Shown here: one piece after another, positions 34,419 to 44,389 of the stretch
Numbering within the stretch: the stretch's first letter is position 1
Layout: every line of letters starts with the position of its first letter
Source: Ahaetulla prasina
Taxonomy: Eukaryota > Chordata > Lepidosauria > Squamata > Colubridae
Direction: 5' to 3'
Length of the DNA: 64,000 nt
Assembly: GCF_028640845.1 (NCBI RefSeq)
Contig: NC_080541.1
Span: 140,767,464-140,831,463 of the forward strand
Position numbers and translations under genes: made by a program
Notes under the pieces: generated by a model
What the model was told of the DNA's origin: nothing
What the model saw: the letters and a program-made list of their open reading frames with translations, nothing else
The model's database searches: none

Positions 34419-35519
34419 GGATTTAACTTCTAGTTTTCTTTCATTTTGCTGCCTTCTTAAATCTTGCTGTTTTAAAATATACCATACTTTAATAATGTTT
34501 ACTTTAATAACGTTTACTCTAATAATGTGTAATAATGTTTTCCTCACATCTTTTAATTAGTCACACACATTGGCTTGTCTCACCAAACTTGGCAATTTGT
34601 GTTAGTTTACTGCTTTTGGTTAAATGCTAAGAAGAACAGAAGCAACCTAGAGGAAAATGGAATCGAATGTAGCTTTATAAAGTGTCTTAAACAGATAGCC
34701 TATCATGCTGAAATTGTCTTTAAAAGAGTTAGAGAATGTAAACATATCTGTAGGGAATAGTCAATACAAGTCGGGAAACATATAACATACTTTATGATGA
34801 TGCTTACAGAAATAATATTCTCGATAAATTCCAAGAGATCTCCCTCAATAATATATTACTTCAAAATATATTAAGAAAAATATCGCCCTTACTAAAAGAG
34901 GAGTCATACAGTTTCTTCAGGACACATAAATAACAGCATCTGAAGTAGGTGAGAGGGGAAACTAAGAGCTATAAATCAGAAAACAATTATATTTGACCCT
35001 AGCAACTGCCGTTTTGTGAGTTGTTACAGAGCAATTGAGAAATTTCATTGTCCTTTGGGAGAATCAATACCTATAAGTGACACCATGAGAGATACAATGA
35101 CAACAATCCCCCCAGAATATCACTTGATTCCCTCTTTCCCTCCCTATACATATAGGGAAAGCTTGGGTATTTCCCACACCAGTTCAGGTCAGTAATTTTA
35201 TGGTCACTTTCTGTATGGAATGAAATAGGTTGTTAAAACAATATTCTTTTAGGGGGGGAAAAAACTGATATATTTTGGGCAGGGTTTTATATTTTCCTTT
35301 TACTAGGATTTCAGTATTCAGATCTTACCCTAAACTCATACATATAAATGTCCCTCCTCCTTTCTTGCTGCTATACAATCTAGGAAAATTGATTTCTCAT
35401 CCTAATGAATGCTTGTGAAGCACATACAGCAATTGAAAAGGGTTAAATAAAAACTGGTTATATGATTATGGAAAGTAGTCAGAATGAGTGAAGAGGCAGG
35501 AAAAGGTCAGAAGAAGAAC
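34419..35519. other. unassigned sequence
   Basis: Nothing recognised; AT-rich with scattered poly-A. Confidence 0.35.
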
Positions 35520-35527
35520 TATTACAC

Positions 35528-35724
35528 CAATGGCTCCCAACCTTTTGGGCACCAGGGACCAGTTCCGTGGAAAGAGGATTTTTCGCGGACTGGAGGGGGA
35601 GCGGTTTCAGGTGCTGCCTGCATCCCACAGATAGGGTTTTGCTTGTTTGCAAGGCCTGGTTTCTGACATGTAGCAGCCCAGTGCTGGTCCATGGGCTGGG
35701 GGGTGGGATGTTTCGGGACCCCTG
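35528..35724. mobile_element. hAT-type MITE (GGCACCAGGGACC family)
   Basis: A 197-bp element beginning CAATGGCTCCCAACCTTTTG and ending CGGGACCCCTG, flanked by TATTACAC (35520-35527) and TATTACAT (35725-35732), 7 of 8. Related to the copy at 51417-51619. Confidence 0.82.
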
Positions 35725-35849
35725 TATTACATTGAGAAAAGTGACATTGTCCAAACTTAAATCTTCCCCATCTAATATTTGGCTATGGATGCAAAGATAA
35801 ATCCTAGATTGGGGAATCTAGGATGAGTTAGTATTTTACACCAATCCTA

Positions 35850-35850
35850 T

Positions 35851-35882
<32 letters not shown>

Positions 35883-35883
35883 G
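35850..35883. repeat. (ATC)n(AGC)n microsatellite, RTE LINE tail
   Basis: Four ATC and eight AGC units sit at the 3' terminus of the antisense RTE LINE, so they are probably its expanded tail. Confidence 0.85.
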
Positions 35884-36665
35884 CCATTCAGTTGTTTCTG
35901 ACCCTTGGCCACTCTGTGGATCAGCACTCTCCATGCCCCGAAATGGGACAACTCACCACTGCCAATTCACCACGGTCAACTCACTATGCCAGCTTGTCAC
36001 AGGACAAATTCGCCATGGCCAATTCGCCAAGGCAAAACTTGCCGCAGGACAATTCAACGATTTTATTTAATTATTTAAAATAATTAAATTATATTTTTTA
36101 ATTTTTGTCATTCACATTTCATTTTGTCCGTGCTTTTGCATCTCTTCTTTAATGAGTCTATTTTGACATTTCTGCGACATTGTGTGACTTTTGTCCTGTG
36201 GCAAGTTGTCCCGTGGCAAGTTTGCCATGGTGAAATGTCTCATGGCGAGTTGGCTGTGGTGAATTGGCTACGGCAAATTGACTGTGACAAGCTGGCCTCT
36301 GTCTCACTCAGCCTCTTTAAGATCCACTTTGTTCATCCCGGTTTCATCCTGTATAATATCCAGCCAGCAGGTATTAGGATAGCCTCTTCTCCTTTTTCCA
36401 CTGATCACTCCCAGCATGACTGACTTTTCAAGTGAGCATCTCTCATGACATGACCAAAGAATGACAGCCTCTGATTGGAGATCTTGGCTTCAAGTTATAT
36501 TTTTAGTGAAGTTTGGTTTAAGACTTCTTTGTTTGTTATTTTTGCAGTCCAAGGGATGCCTGATCGTCGCCTCCAGCACCACAGTTCAAAGGCTTCTCCC
36601 AGCTGCCTTTCTCAGAGTCCAAGTTTCATAGCCATAAGTAGTACCAATGCCATCTTTTGGGTATT
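35884..36665 (-). pseudogene. Bov-B/RTE-type LINE, pol C-terminus, antisense, interrupted
   Basis: Minus-strand reading gives degraded RTE pol: LTT-type ETWTLR (about 36620), the KISNQRLSFFGHVMRDAH block (about 36485 down to 36440), and a 3' end complementary to CCATTCAGTTGTTTCTGACC. It is a different RTE subfamily from 17473 because its 3' end and tail differ. Several stops and frameshifts are present. The inverted-repeat element at 35939-36293 interrupts it, with host sequence resuming at about 36294. Confidence 0.72.
35939..36293 (+). mobile_element. inverted-repeat element of 14-bp tandem units, copy A
   Basis: The left arm (about 35945-36057) is eight degenerate tandem units of about 14 bp with consensus GCCAAYTCRCCAYG. 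The right arm (about 36190-36293) is about seven units of the reverse complement (CRTGGCGARTTGGC). Between them is an asymmetric AT-rich core containing TATTTAATTATTTAAAATAA (36064-36083). The element interrupts an RTE LINE, so it is mobile. No coding frame. The target duplication here is unclear. Copy B is at 39255-39537 in the opposite orientation. I do not recognise a named family. Confidence 0.7.
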
Positions 36666-37016
36666 TAGAAAAAAAAATGAAGTTCCTCTGAAGATAAAAA
36701 CGCATGTAGTCATCACAATGTGGAATACACAAACTATTCATGAAAGTTTTATCCAAGTTCACCCATTTTTTAAAAAGATTTGCTGATTAATGATCTCATA
36801 CAGTTTGAACGTTGAATTTAGAAGTAATGAAGTCCCATTAGCAATAATATTCAGAACACCTATTGATACTTCTTATAGGTTGAAATTAAAGACAAGGATT
36901 TAGCTGAGTGCTGCGCATAGCTTCCCCATAGGAAGGGGATTCCTAGCTGACCCAGGAAACCATATTTCCTTTCTTGAAAAAGGAAAATCCAGTTTATCTG
37001 GATCTTGAATATGTGA
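36666..37016. other. unassigned sequence
   Basis: Nothing recognised. Confidence 0.35.
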
Positions 37017-39131
37017 GTATTATTATTTATTATTTATTATTATTTTATTTAATTTTTATACCGCCCTTCTCCCGAAGGACTCAGGGCGGTGTACAGGCAA
37101 AAGTAAAACAACACAATATACAGATTAAAATACCATTTAAAAACTTATTAAATTAGCCTGAGATTAAAAATTTTCCATACTAAAAACCCCATTTAAAATT
37201 AATAAAATTTCCCCTTAAAACTAATTTAAGCCAGCCCCGCGCGGATAAAAAGATGTGTTTTTAGTTCGCGACGAAATGTCCGGAGGTCAGGTATTTGACG
37301 TAAACCCGGGGGAAGCTCATTCCAGAGTGTGGGCGCCCCCACAGAGAAGGCCCTTCCCCTGGGGGCCGCCAGCCGGCATTGTTTGGCGGACGGCACCCTG
37401 AGAAGTCCCTCTCTATGGGAGCGTACGGGTCGGTGGGGGGCATGTGGTAGCAGCAGGCGGTCCCGTAAGGACCCAGGTCCTAAGCCATGGAGCGCTTTAA
37501 AGGTCATAACCAACACCTTAAAGTGCACTCGGAAAGCCACAGGCAGCCAGGGCAGCCTGCGCAGGATCAGTGTTACATGGGAGCTACGTGTAGCTCCTCT
37601 ATAACCCGCGCAGCTGCATTCTGACTAACTGAAGCCTCCGAGCGCACTTCAAGGGAGCCCCATGTAGAGAGCATTACAGTAATCCAAGCGAGAGGTAGCG
37701 GCGCATGAGTGACCGTGCATAAGGCATCCCGATCAAGGAAGGGGCGCAACTGCCGGACCAGGCGAACCTGGTGGAAGGCCCCCCTGGAGACGGCCGTCAA
37801 ATGATCTTCAAACGACAGCCAATCGTCCAGGAGGACACCTAAGTTGCGCACCCTATCCTTTGGGGCCAATAACTCGCCACCAACAGCCAGCCGCGGCTGC
37901 AGCTGACTGAATCGGGTGCCGCCATCCACAGCCACTCCGTCTTGGAGGGATTAAGCTTGAGCCTGTTTCTCCCCATCCAGACCCGTACGGCTTCCAAACA
38001 CCGGGACAGCACTTCAACAACTTCATTGGGGTGGTCCGGGGTGGAAAAGTACAGCTGGGTGTCATCAGCGTACTGCTGGTATCTCACCCGAAACCACTGA
38101 TGATCTCACCCAACGGTTTCATGTAGATGTTGAACAGAAGGCGAGAGAATCGACCCTGAGGACCCCACAAGTGAGGCCCCTCGCGGTCGACCTCTGCCCC
38201 CTGTCAACACCGTCTGCGACCGGTCAGAGAGATAGGAGGAGAACCACCGATATACGGTGCCTCCACTCCCAATCCCCCCAACCGGCGCAGCAAGATACCA
38301 TGGTCGATGGTATCGAACGCCGCTGAGAGGTCTAATAGGACCAGGGCAGAGGAATAACCCCTGTCCCGAGCCCTCCAGAGATCATCCACCAATGCGACCA
38401 AAGCTGTCTCCGTGCTGTATCCGGGTCGGAAGCCGGACTGGAACGGGTCTAGATAGACGTCTTCATCCAGGTATTGAGGTAGCTGTCGCGCCACGGCACT
38501 CTCTTCAACCTTCGCAACAAAGCGAAGGTTGGAGACTGGACGATAATTACCCAAAACAGCTGGGTCCAGGGAGGGCTTCTTAAGGAGGGGTCTCACCACC
38601 GCCTCTTTCAAGGCGGCAGGGAAAACCCCTTCCAACAAAGAAACGTTGATAATCCTCTGGAGCCAGCCTCGTGTCACCTCCTGAGTGGCCAGTACCAGCC
38701 AGGAAGGGCACGGGTCCAGTAAACATGTCGTGCCGTGAAGCCTCCCCAACAACCTGTCCACGTCCTCGGGAGCCACAGGGTCAAACTCATCCCAAATGGA
38801 CTCAACAAGACGTGCCTCCTCTCCCTCGCTTGGATCATCCCAAATTCGATCCAGACCGTCCCTCAGCTGAGCGATTTTATCGTATAGATAACCGCTAAAC
38901 TCCTCGGCTCGTCCCTGCAAAGGGTCATCCCGCACCTCCTGATGTAGGAGAGAGCGGGTGACCCGAAACAGGGCGGCCGGGCGGTTATCTGCCGATGCAA
39001 TGAGGGTGGGCGTGGGCGCCTCGCTTCCCTCATTGCCACTAGGTAGGTCCTAGAATAGGACCTAACTAGTGTCCGATCAGTTTCGGAGCGACTGGACCTC
39101 CAGGTGCTCTCCAGGCGTCTTCTCCGGCGTT
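37017..39131 (-). pseudogene. L2-like LINE copy D, antisense, RT to 3' end
   Basis: A minus-strand L2-like LINE of about 2.1 kb with ATTT/ATT tail (37017-37058) and stem-loop (37060-37092, AGAAGG form). Frame 37540-37226 is the intact C-terminus. Frames 37935-37573 and 38087-37839 carry the YADDTQLYF box and NRLKLNPSKTEWLWM. Frame 38935-38204 has the linker REDPLQGRAEEF-like block, GNYRPVSNLRFVAKV, QSGFRPGYSTETALVALVDD and LLDLSAAFDTIDHGILLRRL. At least four frameshifts or indels separate them. It is 5'-truncated at about 39131 in the arginine-rich RRRRLES region upstream of RT. Confidence 0.85.
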
Positions 39132-39254
39132 ATAAAAATTAAAAGTATAAAAATTGTGTGGCTAAAAATTATCCCTCTGATTTCTGGGTTTAGGGTGACT
39201 GGGAAAGATGGAAATAGAAGCAGCAGACCTTTGGGAAGCAAACATGTCCCTGAA

Positions 39255-39537
39255 GGGTCAATGACAATTCACCATGGCCTAATTGCCACAGCCAACTCAC
39301 CATGGCGAACTTGCCACAGCCAACTCGCTGCAGGACAACTCACTGTGGGACAAGAGTTACACTAATATCAAAGAAAAAGTCCAAAGAAAGGATGCAAAAG
39401 AAGGGACAGAATGAAATATAAATTGCAAAAATTAAAATATTTTTAAAATTTATTTTAAATAATTAAATAGAATTGTTAAATTGTCCAGCAGCAAGTTGTC
39501 TCACTGTAAGTTGGCCACAACAAGTTGTCCCTTTCCG
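39255..39537 (-). mobile_element. inverted-repeat element of 14-bp tandem units, copy B, exact 9-bp TSD
   Basis: Same architecture as copy A but reversed: about six GCCAAYTCRCCAYG-type units at 39262-39345, an AT-rich core with the 20-nt core block in reverse at 39450-39469, and about four inverse units at 39482-39530. The flanking sequence GTCCCTGAA occurs exactly at 39246-39254 and 39538-39546, a 9-bp duplication. The right terminus (reverse CGGAAAGGGACAAC) matches the left terminus of copy A (CGAAATGGGACAAC). A 9-bp duplication with long, repeat-built arms suggests a Mutator-like non-autonomous element, but this is inference. Confidence 0.72.
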
Positions 39538-39546
39538 GTCCCTGAA

Positions 39547-40395
39547 AGCTAAACATTGTGTGAATTGACTGAAATTTAGCCATTCCCTCCCAAGGGAATG
39601 AACTCAAATAACTTTTAAGTCTATCACTAATTTCATTTGGTTAATACAACTGTGATTTTCCAGCTCATTTGTAACCTACAGGCATCTTCTAAATACATCA
39701 ATGGGATAACAGAAAGAAACATCAATTCTACAACTCTCAGACAGTAAGCTAATAACAGTTTCTTGATCAGAGGCCTCATTCAACTGTCGAAGCCAGGAAA
39801 AATCAAAGTCTTTTCTTGCAGAATCAGGCCAATTTTATGTAATCTGGAGTTGGGGAAAATGACTTTGGCAAAATGTCCTTCTCTCCCATTCTGATATCCA
39901 TCTCCTCCACTGCATGATTTTAGCTACCCACATGGCTATCTTTCTGTTATAACAATTTAATTTTACAAAGGTAGGCAATATACTGTATGAAGTATGAGGT
40001 TAAACTGTTTGGACTTAGTGGCTGGGGGATTCGGTGAATTGATGACCATAGATTTTCACGTTATATGCAGTTGATCGATACAGTCCAACATTTCAATGCA
40101 GTATTCCTCCACCTGCATTTTAACACAATTCATTATGAGTAGGAATCCATTTCTACTCAGATGACCAGAGCAATTATATGCTATACTGAAATGTCATGTG
40201 TGTCTTTAAGTGCCTTCACTGATGGACTGTGGCAGCAAAGAGTTCATAAAAATTTGTGAGAGAATATTGTTATAAATATCCTCTTGTGTTTTATCACTCA
40301 TAAAACACAAGTTAGATTCATGTGACACCCATCTTTTGCTACTGTCCTCATGAATGCTTTAGAGTTTCTTGTGTCCTTTTCTCACCAATAGAAAC
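39547..40395. other. unassigned sequence
   Basis: Nothing recognised. Confidence 0.35.
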
Positions 40396-40404
40396 TACAT
40401 ATAT

Positions 40405-40483
<79 letters not shown>
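40396..40483. repeat. (AT)n microsatellite
   Basis: About 40 AT units with ATAC interruptions at the left, bordering the first palindrome. Confidence 0.95.
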
Positions 40484-40487
<4 letters not shown>

Positions 40488-40780
40488 TTCTGAGGTTTTC
40501 ACGGTGTTTGTATATAGGTCTTTGGTTGTTGGGTTTTCTCCGTGTAAAATTGGAAGTGTCTTGGCGGCGTTTGACGAAGTCTCATTCGTCATCTTCAGGC
40601 TTCAGCTTCGTGCTTCTGGGAGCAATGTGATCGCAGCTGTTTCTTCCTTTTAAAGGAAGAAACAGCTGCGATCATTGCTCCCAGAAGCACGTTGAAGCCT
40701 GAAGATGACGAATGAGACTTCATTGAAACGTCGCCAAGACACTTCCAATTTTACGCGAGAGAAAACCCGAACAACAAAGA

Positions 40781-40784
<4 letters not shown>
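40484..40784. mobile_element. palindromic element unit 1 (Penelope-like end suspected)
   Basis: The left arm (40484-40651) and right arm (40652-40784) are inverted copies with the centre at about 40651 (CTTCCTTT, T, AAAGGAAG). Arms share GTTTTCTCCGTGTAAAATTG / CAATTTTACGCGAGAGAAAAC, GTCTCATTCGTCATCTTCAG and CAGAAGCACG blocks, and both outer ends abut (AT)n. The repeated block CTGAAGATGACGAATGAGAC, later followed by GAAACGTC, recalls 3' regions of Penelope-like retroelements, whose termini often occur head-to-head. No GIY-YIG or RT frame is present. Confidence 0.55.

Positions 40785-40853
<69 letters not shown>
40785..40853. repeat. (AT)n microsatellite between palindromes
   Basis: About 34 TA units separating the two palindromic units. 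Confidence 0.95.
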
Positions 40854-40856
<3 letters not shown>

Positions 40857-41143
40857 CTGAGGTTTTCACGGTGTTTGTATGTAGGTCTTTGGTTGTTGGG
40901 TTTTCTCCGTGTAAAATTGGAAATGTCTTGGCGACGTTTCGGCGAAGTCTCATTCGTCATCTTCAGGCTTCAGCTTCATGCTTCTGGGAGCAATTTGCTC
41001 CTAGAAGCACGAAGCTGTAAACACCAGCCTGAAGATGACGAATGAGACTTCATTGAAACGTCGCCAAGACACTTCCAATTTTACGCGGGAGAGAAAACCC
41101 GAATAACCAAAGACTACATACAAACACCCGCGAAAACCTCAGA
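40854..41143. mobile_element. palindromic element unit 2 (Penelope-like end suspected)
   Basis: A second, independently diverged palindrome with the same arms. The left arm starts TTTTCTGAGGTTTTCACGG, the centre is near 40998 (GGGAGCAATTTGCTCC), and the right arm ends CACCCGCGAAAACCTCAGAA. A short TATG/TG repeat run follows to about 41175. Confidence 0.55.
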
Positions 41144-41175
41144 ATATATGTATGTGTGTGTGTGTATGTGTGTGT

Positions 41176-41712
41176 GAAAGAGTATCTGTGCGAATTAGAC
41201 AACTGCAGGGCATATTTCTACTCCAGTCGATTTACTGTATATTCAATTTTAAATAAACTATTCAGACATTAATGTGCTGGTTTGTTTGTTGCTCCCTGCT
41301 TTTTAAAATGTAAAGGCTGATTATCTTGGTGTTTTATTTCCTTTTCTACCAACCCAACCCCCCTCCCCCCCAGTTACTGCAATGGGAAGCTCTTGGCAAT
41401 TGTTATTATTGTGCAGTGATTCCTGGAATGGCCAATAACAATGTTGCTCCTAGTGCATGGGGCATTTCTTTTAATGGAAAAAAAAAAGCCAGGCCCTTAG
41501 TTCCTCTGGTATGTTTTCAGAAATAACTTGGTTATCGTTACAGCAAGGAAAAAAACTATATGCATATAATGCCTGCTGGGGTGTGTGTGGAAGAGTGTGT
41601 TTAATTTTGTTTCCGCCACCTCATTTATGAAATGATTGATTGAATCTGATCGAAACCCAGGATCCTCATCACTAAGCTATCCTAACTCTTTTTCCAAGCT
41701 TCTGAACAAGTG
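41176..41712. other. unassigned sequence
   Basis: Nothing recognised. Confidence 0.35.
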
Positions 41713-42097
41713 CAGATAGTCCTCGACTTATGAGCCCCACATTTCTGTTGCTAAGCAAAACAGACGTTAAGTCAGTTTTTTGCCCCATTTTATGAACTTT
41801 CTTGCCACTGGTTGTTAAATGAATCACTGCAGGTTGCTCAATTAATAATGTGATTGTTAAGTGAATCTGGCTTCCCCATCGGCTTCGCATGTCAGAAGGG
41901 CACAAAAAGTGATCACATGACCCCGGGAAACTGCAATGGTCATAAATATGAACTAGTTGCCAAGCATCTGAATTTTGATCATGTGACCATGGGAAGCTGC
42001 AATGGTTAGAAGTGTGAAAAACAGTCATAAGTCCCTTTTTTAGTGTTGTAACTTCCGATGGTCATTAAATGAACTGTGGTAAGTTGAGGTCTATCTG
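41713..42097. mobile_element. MITE, TAGTCCTCGACTTA family, best copy
   Basis: A 385-bp element with 18-bp inverted termini CAGATAGTCCTCGACTTA (41713-41730) and TAAGTTGAGGTCTATCTG (42080-42097), two mismatches. Flanks are TG on the left and TA on the right, so a TA target (Tc1/mariner-like) is possible but not proven. Internal GTTAAGTGAATC, GATCACATGACC and GATCATGTGACC motifs recur in decayed copies at 9624, 14703 and 58795. Confidence 0.68.
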
Positions 42098-42516
42098 TAT
42101 TGCTACCCAGATGGCTCTGTTCACAGAAGTCTAATTGGAAACCGTATGAGATGCCCATTACCATTGTGATTTTATTTTTGTGTGGCTCCTATTTTATATG
42201 CTTTCTAAGGGAAAATAGTTTCATAGCAACGGCACAGAAATATTTTAATAATTAAATTGCTTCCTTTCCATTTTCTCATCAAGAGATGTAAAATAAGCCT
42301 GGGTGGATGTCATGCTTAGGAAAAGAAATCTTCTCTGCTGTTTCTAGAATTGTACAATGCTCAAAATGAAGCCAAAGAGAGATACTTAGACTGTCTCTTA
42401 ACAACTTGAGCCTGGAAGGCCATAAGGTGGGTAGTTGGCAGGCTCACCCTAACATTTTATGTTGAGTTCCAAGATAGGAAAGGATCGTTGAACAGAATTT
42501 CAAATTTTATTTAGCT
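42098..42516. other. unassigned sequence
   Basis: Nothing recognised. Confidence 0.35.
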
Positions 42517-42772
42517 GAATCAATCAATCAATCAGAATACAGCTGGAAGGGACCTTGGAGGTCTTCTAGTCCAACCATTTGCTGAAGCAGGAGACCCTAT
42601 ATCATTTAAATAGGTGGTTGTTCATTCTTTTCTTAAAAACCTCCAGTGATGACGCCCCTACAACTTCGGAAGGCAAGCTGTCCCACTGGTTGATTGTCCT
42701 CACTCTTAGGAAGTTTCTTCTTAATTCCCAGTTGCTTTTCTCCTTTGAATGTTTGTACCATCATTTCTGTTA
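42517..42772 (-). mobile_element. CR1 LINE 3' region, antisense
   Basis: Reverse complement of the conserved CR1 3' end: GGAAGGGACCTTGGAGGTCT, CTAGTCCAACC, AAGCAGGAGACCCTATA, CCTCCAGTGATG, GGAAGTTTCTTC. The (AATC)n run at 42517-42534 is its terminal tail. Confidence 0.83.
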
Positions 42773-42813
42773 TATGTGGAGAGTATCCATGGACAAAAGA
42801 AATGGGACATATC

Positions 42814-43390
42814 CAGTGGTGAAGTGTAAAATTTGTTACTACCGGTTCTGTGGGCATGGCTTGGTGGTGGTGGTAATATGACTGGGTGGGCGTGGCCAAC
42901 TTTTTTTTTTTACTTTTAAAAGCATTTTTTCTACCTCTTTGGCTGAAAAAATGCTTTTAAAAGGCTCTGAGGATCCCAGCTGAGTTGCCTGATCGTCAGA
43001 GGCTTTTCTTTTCTTTTAAAAGCATTTTTTTTGCCTTTAAAAGAAAAAAAAGCCTCTGACGATCAGGCAACTCAGCTGAGATCGCCAGAGCCTTTTAAAA
43101 GCATTTTTTACAACCTCTTTGGCCGAAGAGGTTGTAGAAAAAGTGCTTTTAAAAGGCTCTGACAATCCCAGCTGAGCTGCGCGATCATCAGAAGCTTTTT
43201 TTTACTTTTAAAAGCATTTTTTTGGTCGAAGAAATAATGCTTTTAAAAGTAAAAAAAAAACCTCTGATGATCGCGCGGCTCAGCTGGGCATTGGGGGGGC
43301 AGGGGTTTTTGCTACCAGTTCTCCGAACCACCTGCCGCCATCGCTACCGAATCGAGTGATCTGGTCCAAACCGGGAGCATTTCACTCCTG
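42814..43390. mobile_element. hAT-type MITE, 577 bp, exact 8-bp TSD, nested hairpins
   Basis: Termini are CAGTGGTGAAGTGTAAAA and GAGCATTTCACTCCTG, flanked by exact GACATATC at 42806-42813 and 43391-43398. The interior (42900-43290) is a series of inverted repeats: CTTTTAAAAGCATTTTTT blocks, GATCGTCAGAGG/CCTCTGACGATC and GAGTTGCCTGA/CAGGCAACTC. These are repeated and slightly diverged, so the element can fold into several stacked hairpins. Non-coding. The tail at the window start belongs to the same family. Confidence 0.88.
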
Positions 43391-43398
43391 GACATATC

Positions 43399-43699
43399 TT
43401 TCTCACAATATTTTCCTTCTCCGAGAGAGTATAATGAGGTATGAGATAGTAGAGCTGGAACTATCATGCTTGGTCTCCTATATATTGTGGTTGTGATCCC
43501 ATGTTGTACTAATTGTGCATTATCTTCCCATAGGATTCCCAGTACAAAAATGGCAGTAGTTACAATCTGAAGTGGTATCAGGGAATGAAATGTGTAGCTC
43601 CGAAGACTGAGACAGAGTATCATCTTTCTTTTGCATGGACTTTTTTTTAGTTTATTTTCTGTTTCCTCACTTCCATATGGCTGTCATACATCCATACAT
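43399..43699. other. unassigned sequence
   Basis: Nothing recognised. Confidence 0.35.
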
Positions 43700-43847
43700 G
43701 CCCTGGTGGCACAGTGCTAAAATGTAGTATTGCAGGCAAACTCTGCCCATAGCCTGAAGTTCAATCCTGATGGGCACCAAGGTTGACTCAGTCTTCCATC
43801 CTTCAGAGGTCATTAAAATGAGGGCCCAAATTGTTGGGGGCAATATG
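43700..43847 (+). mobile_element. Sauria-type SINE, left part, split by L2 copy E
   Basis: The tRNA-like head (GGTGGCACAGTGC as A box, GTTCAATCC as B box) and body (AAGGTTGACTCAGTCTTCC, GGGGGCAATATG) stop at 43847. The rest of the SINE resumes at 49560. Confidence 0.85.
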
Positions 43848-43863
43848 GCCTACTGAGCATGTC

Positions 43864-43875
43864 CAAGATGGCGCC
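43864..43875 (+). promoter_or_regulatory. YY1-like site at the 5' end of L2 copy E
   Basis: CAAGATGGCGCC lies 16 bp inside the element. AAGATGGC is the core YY1 motif, and a YY1 site is known near the 5' end of mammalian L1, where it sets the start of transcription. ATGGCGGC also recurs in every monomer. Confidence 0.5.
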
Positions 43876-43998
43876 GCCCTGCTGATCGGGGGAGCGGCAG
43901 TGGGCCTTTTCGGGCCCTGTCCGGTTCTGGGGGGGCCTTGGTGACATCTTGGGCCCCCGGACCTGATGGAGGAGCATCCAGTCACCCGGAGGAGGGGT

Positions 43999-44389
43999 GA
44001 CTTGGCGCAGGACGACTCCGGGGGGCGTTGGGAGGAGCCCCGGAGCGTCCTGCTGCAGCGGTGGTCATGGCGGCTGGCCGAGCGGCTTGCCGGCTTGCCG
44101 GGCGGCCGCGGCTTGCCGCCGGCCTTTTGCGGCGGTCTGGCGGCGGCGGCGGCGGCGGCAGCGACGGCGACGGGGGGTCTCTGATGTTCAGGGCCCCCTT
44201 GGACCCCGCCCGTGGGAGGAAGCAGTGGCGGCCCTGGCAGTTAGCCGGGCGGCTTGCTGGGCGGCCTGCGGCTTGCCGGGCTGCCGCCGGCCTTTTTTCG
44301 GCGGTCTGGTGGCGGCGGCGGCGGGGGCCTTTGACATCTTGGGCCCCCTTAGATCCCCCGCCCTGATGGAGGAGGCTTCAGTCGTGGAG
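43999..44389 (+). repeat. L2 5' monomer 1 (391 bp)
   Basis: Starts GACTTGGCGCAGGACGACTC and ends CTTCAGTCGTGGAG. It is itself a dimer of two related ~195-bp halves, each with a CGGCTTGCCG block, a GCCGCCGGCC(T)n block, GCGGTCTGG and a (GGC)n run. It carries TCATGGCGGC at about 44066. A truncated earlier monomer end lies at 43940-43998. Confidence 0.88.

Noticed and set aside
35945..36293. CRISPR-like array
   Set aside because: The 14-bp units are contiguous and degenerate with no spacers, and lie in a vertebrate repeat.
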